Of a stretch of DNA of 64,000 nt, positions 58,467 to 64,000 are shown in pieces (the first letter of the stretch is position 1; each line of letters starts with the position of its first letter). The notes beneath the pieces are model-generated. The model worked only from the letters and a program-made list of their open reading frames with translations. It was not told the origin of the DNA and made no database searches. Origin of the DNA: Avena insularis (lineage: Eukaryota > Streptophyta > Magnoliopsida > Poales > Poaceae); NCBI GenBank assembly GCA_023614405.1, contig CM042684.1:206714941-206778940 (forward strand), given 5' to 3'. The translations under genes were made by a program, and so were the position numbers.

Positions 58467-59174
58467 TTAACACTGCAAATGTGTTTGCAAGATTATAACA
58501 TTTATAAAATTGTATATCAAATATATACCTTTGTCATTGATGACCTTAGTGATAACGGGTTCAACCACCACATCTCTGAAATGTGATATGAACTCATGGA
58601 AATCCTGTGTTTCCACGTCACCTCTCATAATGCAAATCCGGACTTGTGCTTGGAAGCTTGGTGGCAGCGACCGCATCACAACTCCTATTGCAAAAGAGCT
58701 TGCGAACCAGTTGTCCAGGAAGTATGCCAGACTCATATATGCATCATATATGCTCAACAAGTGATCATCCAGTGAGGAGCCTTCCTCCATCTTTACGGAG
58801 AGGAAGTCCCCCATCAGCTCATACTCCCATATGCGCACTTGTTCCACGAAATGCGATCTTAGATGTGCCATAACCGTTTGGGGATTAAGACTTCCCACCA
58901 TCGGACATAGCCCATCTTCCATCCCGAGACGCATCGTTACTGATATGAATGTGGCCATCACACGACGACAGCAGCGGAGATCCCGCTGCTCCTGGGTCTC
59001 ATGAGAATAGGGTGGCTCCAAGTACATCTCGTAGATCATGTAGTCAGCCACTTTGTTCTCACCAAGGAGATCATAAAGGCGCATGACCCATGCAGAAAAG
59101 TTGGATCCATCTAACTTGAGCTTTTCTCCTTCTAACCAATTGTCAATAGGGAAGGTAATCTCGGAGAGAACCAT
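58467..59174 (-). CDS. Copia gag-like protein (235 residues)
   Basis: The ORF starts MVLSEITFPIDNW and holds LDGSNFSAWVMRLYDLLG, VMAHLRSHF and MEEGSSLDDHLLSIYDAY, the layout of the plant Copia gag (UBN2-type) domain that forms the particle shell. There is no CCHC knuckle. The last 20 residues (after VINDKG) are AT-rich and unlike gag. At that point the minus strand reads AAAGGTATAT, a good splice donor, at 58529/58528. Candidate acceptors lie near 58478 and 58432. It is followed by no protease or RT. It is intact as a frame, unlike any other gag in the window. Confidence 0.75.
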   Translation of the reverse strand: MVLSEITFPIDNWLEGEKLKLDGSNFSAWVMRLYDLLGENKVADYMIYEMYLEPPYSHETQEQRDLRCCRRVMATFISVTMRLGMEDGLCPMVGSLNPQTVMAHLRSHFVEQVRIWEYELMGDFLSVKMEEGSSLDDHLLSIYDAYMSLAYFLDNWFASSFAIGVVMRSLPPSFQAQVRICIMRGDVETQDFHEFISHFRDVVVEPVITKVINDKGIYLIYNFINVIILQTHLQC

Positions 59175-60277
59175 TTCTATATTTATAATTGCAAAAGGAA
59201 TTTAGACTAAGTTTATAACTAAATGAGTTAATAATAACTCCACTCAGAAACACCTATCTCCAGAAGGGTTCCTAGTGATAACACGACCCCTTTCAGCCAC
59301 ATCTCCCTCGATCATCACGGCCATCAATGTGGGTTCAAGGGTGGACACTAAACGTCGGTCACATCATTCATGCGACTCGTGCTCGATCTTTCGACCATCC
59401 GTGTTCCGCGGCCACATCTATGTAACGTGCTACGCTCGCCAACTCAACCTTAGTGTATTCGATGTGTAACATGGCTTACACCCACTGTATGCGAACGTAT
59501 ATATGTCTGACACCCGCGCATGTACCATGGATTGCCTCATACCGAAGAACTTTCTTTGTGGTGCACACTAAGGGGAACACAATCGTTGGTAATTTTTAAC
59601 AGGGATCATCTTATTAGGATACCGTTGAGTATCTAATACTATCACACAATAAGATATACAAACAATAACATTGAATGTAAATACGATGTGATATGGTCCT
59701 TCACGTCGTGATCTCCATCCGTCGTCACAGGATTCTGGCGCCAGGGTTCCGACACCGTAGACACTAGGGTACCAGTGTCATTCCGGCGTGGTAGTTCATC
59801 ACCTCCATGACTATCTACTACTATGAAACATAAGGTAATCACTTTACCTTTGCCACAACCATATCACAAAGCAACGCCCCCCTGCAAAACAAAGTTAGAC
59901 GCCTCTACTTTATCTTTGCATGTTTTACGTGGCTGAATGAGCTTTCGCACAAGGACCGTTCTCACCTACGAACTTTCAGCAGAACGTTGATCAAGTAGTT
60001 GTCTACTACACCCCTTTCGGGGCCCTCCGTTGCAAATGGCATACCAACTAATGCGAGAGAGATAGACACCCCCCTAAGCCACTTTATACAGTACAAGCTG
60101 TATGTCAAGCGTGGACCAGTCTTGCGAATGAACGCGTAAAGTTGGTTGGGGGCCGCTTCATCAAGCATTACTGCGGTATACACAAGTACACGTGGGAGGG
60201 TAACAACTAAAATATCAACGCCCACACGCTACATCTCGTGTGTTCTACCCGTACTAGCATTACTACGCATAGATCTA
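59175..60277 (-). other. Copia element 2, 5' leader
   Basis: 1.1 kb between the primer site and gag, partly similar to 4340-5300 of Copia element 1 (CGTGTTCCG.GGCCA, TTTTACGTGGCT, CCTACGAAC blocks). No gene. Confidence 0.65.
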
Positions 60278-60289
60278 GCTCTGATACCA
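60278..60289 (-). other. Primer binding site (tRNA-Met), Copia element 2
   Basis: The minus strand reads TGGTATCAGAGC, one base inside the LTR at 60291. Confidence 0.93.
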
Positions 60290-60290
60290 C

Positions 60291-62042
60291 TGTAGGGGTT
60301 CCGCGTATGAAAACAATAATTTTTACCCTACGCTCCTAAACCCGTGATGCTGCCAGGACCTATCTATTAGTAATACAGTAACGGGAGGGGATTTTCACGA
60401 ACTTACCCTTGAAGACCGAAAAGCATTGTCAACGCTCAGGAGAGCATGGTTGATGTAGATAAGCCGAAGCAAACCTCAAGGTCGTGATAAAGTCCTTGTG
60501 TTCCTATGGCTCCAACGACTTGAGTTCCTCAAGTGTGACACCTCGCGGGGAGCTCCACACGTCCGGTGCCTGACGATGACTCCCGCTTTCCCGATCCAGC
60601 AGCAGTTGCGGAAGTAGAGCTCCTGGATCCGAATCCCTTGGCCAGCAGCAGCTCATGTGAAGATGTCTCTCATTCGCGCAGTCCGAACTTGGGACCACGG
60701 TCATGAGAGAGAGAGAGTATCAATTGGAGGTCTTCCCAAAAGTGAGAAGACCTTTATTGAATATTGTGTGTATTTATCAGGCCAAATACCCCCACTATGT
60801 ATAGGGGAGAGGAGGTACTACCTCCCTCAAAGTCCCGGGGTGGGACTAAAGAAGAGGAGGGGGAGGGGCAGCCGCTGGCCAGCCCTAGTGGGACCCGCGT
60901 GGGGCGGCTTGGCCCAGCCGGCCACCCCCTTTTGCCCATTCTCCCTCTCTCCTTTCCCTAATGGGCCCTCTTCCCTCCAGAATTGGCCCATTAAGACTTT
61001 TGACCTTTTAATTGATTTTCTCTTTATTAAATAATTATGAATAAATGATTAAATCAACCTTTAACATTCATTCACATATTATTCAATCTCCGTGGCTATG
61101 GAACACCTTCGACCTCCACTCTAGACATCCTCCGGACTTACCAAAACCCTTCCGGTTTTCTCTCTACTATTCTTTGGTGATTCTTCCGATCCTATAAACA
61201 CTCTCCAAGCATGATCAAACCCTTAAACGTGATACCCTACGGTTCGGGAACACTCCAGACATGGTCGGGACACTCTCGGACCAATGATCAACAGAGGGAC
61301 CTAGATGGCCATGTGACCCCCGTGCGTTCCACGAAGATCTTTCCTTGTTTGAACCGGGAGAGTCATGTCTAATTCCCTTTGTCTCTCGATACTTGCATTG
61401 CCCGAGATCTGATCAATGACATCACCATGTCGTGTTCAATCTCGTTACTAAACAATGCTACTTGACTCGTTCCGACAAGTGATATCCCTATGATCAAATC
61501 ACATGCTGCGCAACTATTGGATATAACTTCTCCGAGTGGGCCCTTGAGTATCTTTCCATCACATGGACGGACAAATCCCACTCTTGACATATATTGCCTC
61601 TACGGTTTCCTCCGAGTACCTGAACACACCTTTATAACCACTGTATTACCAAGTGGCGCTTGATGCTATCTAAGCACTCTCGGGAGACAGTGATTGATAT
61701 AGCCTCACGGTCTAAGGAATAGTCTACGAGGATCCATTTCTAATCATCGTAACTTGAACTTCGTGACATGATCGGGTCATGATGTTTAGGTTGGGTATTG
61801 GTTCATCATCTCATTCTCAGAATGAGTTGACTCCATTTCCAACTGGCATAAATGCCACATGATCAGGAAACTTGATCATCTGTTGACCAATGGACCGGTG
61901 ACTAGGGTTTCACTAGGAACCCCTGGTTGTTTATATATCACACGTGTATTGATGTTTCCACTCAATACAGTTATAGCATGATATAAAACTTAATCATAAA
62001 CTTTATGAAATATGATAATAGTCCTTATTACTATTTCCAACA
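60291..62042 (-). repeat. Copia element 2, 5' LTR
   Basis: 1752 bp, same ends as the left copy. Near its right end about 17 bases (GTCTCTAGGGCATATTT in the left copy) are missing, between two ATTT repeats. The external terminus CCAACA and the ATTAC duplication are intact. Confidence 0.92.
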
Positions 62043-62047
62043 ATTAC

Positions 62048-62620
62048 TTCATAGATTCGTCCATAGCTTAATATGTTGTTGTGTCACCTTTATTTTGGGC
62101 CAAGCTCATGTTATTTTCGCAGGAATTGTAATAGTCACCTTTTAGAGTCCGTATTTGAGGGGAAAAGGCCTTCTAGGGTTGGATTCGGCCACCATACCTA
62201 TGGCTGGCCGAAATCCCACATTTTCCTCCTTAAATACCCCCCATTGCTGTCACTTGGGCTCGGATTTTGTTTAGACTAAAAGTTAGTCATCATTCCAACT
62301 TGTCCAAGGCTTGAGTGTTGCAGAGACCTCCTGTACTTTGCACCTATTCAGGATCCCACTGATTTCAATAAAGCTTTCATCTTTATCTGCAATATCTTGA
62401 TTGCAATATTAGTTCTTTCTTGTTCTCGCTTTCAAGTAGGAATTAAAACCCTCGCTGGTCAGCTTGATCGTGCTTCTGCAAGATCGGTAATATCTAGGAG
62501 ATTGGCCTAGCGATTGCATTGGCGCTTGTGCTTGCACGTGTAGTCAGATCATCAAGCCCGAACTCCACCCAAATCGACTATCATCATCTCATTGAAAGAT
62601 CAGACACCTATGCCCTATCA
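62048..62620 (+). repeat. Element G LTR, main part
   Basis: This continues from 53873. It holds a possible TATA-like TTAAATACCCC near 62230 and a polyadenylation-type AATAAA at 62367-62372. It ends CCTATGCCCTATCA before a primer site. It therefore acts as the 5' LTR of the element to its right. Confidence 0.8.
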
Positions 62621-62622
62621 GC

Positions 62623-62634
62623 TGGTATCAGATT
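62623..62634 (+). other. Primer binding site (tRNA-Met type), element G
   Basis: TGGTATCAGATT follows the LTR end by two bases. The first ten bases match the canonical site. Confidence 0.8.
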
Positions 62635-63755
62635 TTAGGTTGCTCGGTGAGATTTCATAGTTTTTTCTAGTGTAGATCTGGTTTTCCTATAACCCACGAA
62701 AAAAGACAAAAATACAATTAGAGTAGATGTATCGCATCACCAATCTCCGCCTTGCATTTTCTTTTCATTTTTGCTTTGTTGAATTTGTGTCTGCATCGTC
62801 ACGTCGAGTTACTGGTCTTAGTGTCTCGTCCCTTAGAGTTTTGAGTTCTGGTCACATTAGTCACCGCCACCATGATCACCGCCATTTCCATACACCCACC
62901 ACCATATTCCGCCATTTCCATAGACCCACCACCATATACTACTACCACCATAAACCCTAGATTCCGCCACCGCCTCCCTACAGAGACACGGATCTGATAA
63001 CTTTTCCTGCCATGGCACGAGTCCGAGTAGAGTTGTTATTTCCTTATTAGTTTTTTGTTTCCTTCCATATTGTTCCCGTGCTGTAATCTACTTCCGTAAG
63101 TCAAGTTTCGACCGCAAGTCAAGGAGAGCAAAAAAAGTCTAGAAACGCCTTTGAAATTTTTTCTGGCTATACTGGTTTTCGGCCTTGGGGATCATTTTTC
63201 TCCATCGTCTGTTACAGCGACATTTTTTTGGTGCCTGCATGCTTTCTGGAGCACGGTAGAAAATTTTCGACAAAATATTTTAGGGCTATACTGTTTTTAG
63301 ACCCCATAGATCAGTTCTAGACACTCTCCATCATAGTGATTTTGGACATCTCGGTTCGCTTTTCAAAGCACCATATCATCACACAATTGCTTGTTGTGTC
63401 GTGTCGTGACATTGCCAGTGCTCTAGGCTCACATCTCTAGTACGGTTTAGCCTAGGACCATCACGGTACCATCATTGAGCATCCTTTCAACTTTGCATTG
63501 CTTTTTTGATAATTGCTAACCTCCTTTGCTAAGCCTTTCAAGAGCTCCACAGATTTCTCCACGTGCGTTGTTTCGACTCCTGGTAATTGCTCAGTTCAAT
63601 CTATGGAACCACTGATCATTACAGTTGCACATCACCTTTTCCTACTGTTTGGTAAGAACTTATAAGAGCTTTGTATATTGCTTGATAGATTACACATGTT
63701 TCCACCATATTTCCATACTTGTAGGCATATACAAATGTGCTTCTGAGGACTAACC
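62635..63755 (+). other. Element G 5' leader
   Basis: 1.1 kb between primer site and gag. It includes a short direct repeat CGCCATTTCCATA (62880-62930) with CACC/CCACCA runs. No conserved ORF is seen. Confidence 0.6.
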
Positions 63756-64000
63756 ATGGCAGATATACCTCTTGAACCGGCAAAAATGACGAATGAAGAG
63801 ATGCATGCTCACTTCACCAAGATTTTGGTAGGGAATGCGCAAGATGTTGATACAAGATTGGAGGATGTTGACGTCAACATCAACGAAATCATTGGAAAGA
63901 TCGAAGGGTTAGAGAAATCCTTCAACGATAAGCTTGACGCCAGGTTTCAAGAGATCCTCAGCAGGTTACCTGCCCCTGCACCTGCTGCTGCACCATGTCC
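63756..64000 (+). CDS. Element G gag, N-terminus (runs off the window)
   Basis: ATG at 63756 in context ACCATGG opens a frame without stop to the window end (81 codons). It begins MADIPLEPAKMTNEEMHAHF. A heptad-like stretch (DVDTRLEDVDVNINEIIGKI, then KSFNDKLDARFQEILSRL) suggests a coiled coil, followed by a Pro/Ala-rich run. This arrangement is common at the N-terminus of plant Gypsy gag. The rest is outside the window. Confidence 0.7.
   Translation, partial: MADIPLEPAKMTNEEMHAHFTKILVGNAQDVDTRLEDVDVNINEIIGKIEGLEKSFNDKLDARFQEILSRLPAPAPAAAPC

Larger units (their letters stand above)
53874..62042 (-). mobile_element. Copia element 2, complete ends
   Basis: 8169 bp, flanked by ATTAC at 53869-53873 and 62043-62047. 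LTRs are 53874-55637 and 60291-62042, with a tRNA-Met primer site next to the right LTR and a purine tract (GTGCAAGTGGGAGAC) next to the left, so it reads on the minus strand. The LTR start TGTTGGAAATATGCCC resembles the Angela/WIS/BARE group. Only a gag-like ORF is present; no pol domain was recognised in the remaining internal sequence. It is therefore probably non-autonomous. Confidence 0.92.

Overview
The window is plant genomic DNA made almost entirely of nested LTR retrotransposons. I see no host gene, tRNA gene or functional rRNA gene. The very long Gypsy LTRs (3.3-4.3 kb), the Copia elements with about 1.7 kb LTRs and tRNA-Met primer sites, the solo LTRs and the depth of nesting suggest a large-genome grass, most likely Triticeae (wheat, barley, rye or Aegilops). 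That assignment is inference. Family letters (X, Y, W, V, G) are my own labels; I could not search repeat databases.

Layout. (1) 1-6999: minus-strand Copia element whose 3' LTR is cut by the window start. It sits in the 5' LTR of a short plus-strand Gypsy-like element Y1 (to 13334; internal region only 868 bp). (2) 13335-13653: end of a small Cassandra-like LTR carrying a 5S rRNA-derived promoter sequence. (3) 13654-15655: minus-strand Gypsy RT/RNase H/integrase remnant. (4) 15656-49511: a degenerate plus-strand Gypsy gag-pol element, X+, opened by two insertions. W (16393-26354) lies in gag and holds solo LTR V (21572-25441). X-1 (28052-45622, minus strand) lies between protease and RT. X-1 holds X-2 (29755-36112) in its 3' LTR and a 4.3 kb solo LTR of family Y (37804-42071) in its ORF. 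(5) 49512-53480: AT-rich sequence with tandem repeats and no recognised gene. (6) 53500-64000: a Gypsy element G in which a pol tail, an LTR, a primer site and the start of gag follow in order, with the LTR split by a complete minus-strand Copia element (53874-62042, 5-bp duplication ATTAC).

Target-site duplications fix the nesting: CTTCT for the Y solo LTR, GTTCG for V, CCATG/CCCTG for W, TGACT for X-1, ACGGG/ACGCG for X-2, ATTAC for the right Copia element. Coding sequence is mostly broken. X+ has premature stops and frameshifts throughout.

The most unusual object is the X-1/X-2 pair. These elements share an LTR type with gag-pol element X+ but carry no gag or pol. They encode a long protein (928 residues open in X-2) with acidic, Pro/Arg-rich and Cys/His repeat regions, whose C-terminus is encoded by the 3' LTR. 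Other points of interest: an LTR triplication with a readable unequal-crossover point, palindromes whose arms covary between LTR subfamilies, a Cys-rich micro-ORF with candidate splice sites inside the W LTR, and a short inverted-repeat motif shared by three long-LTR families.
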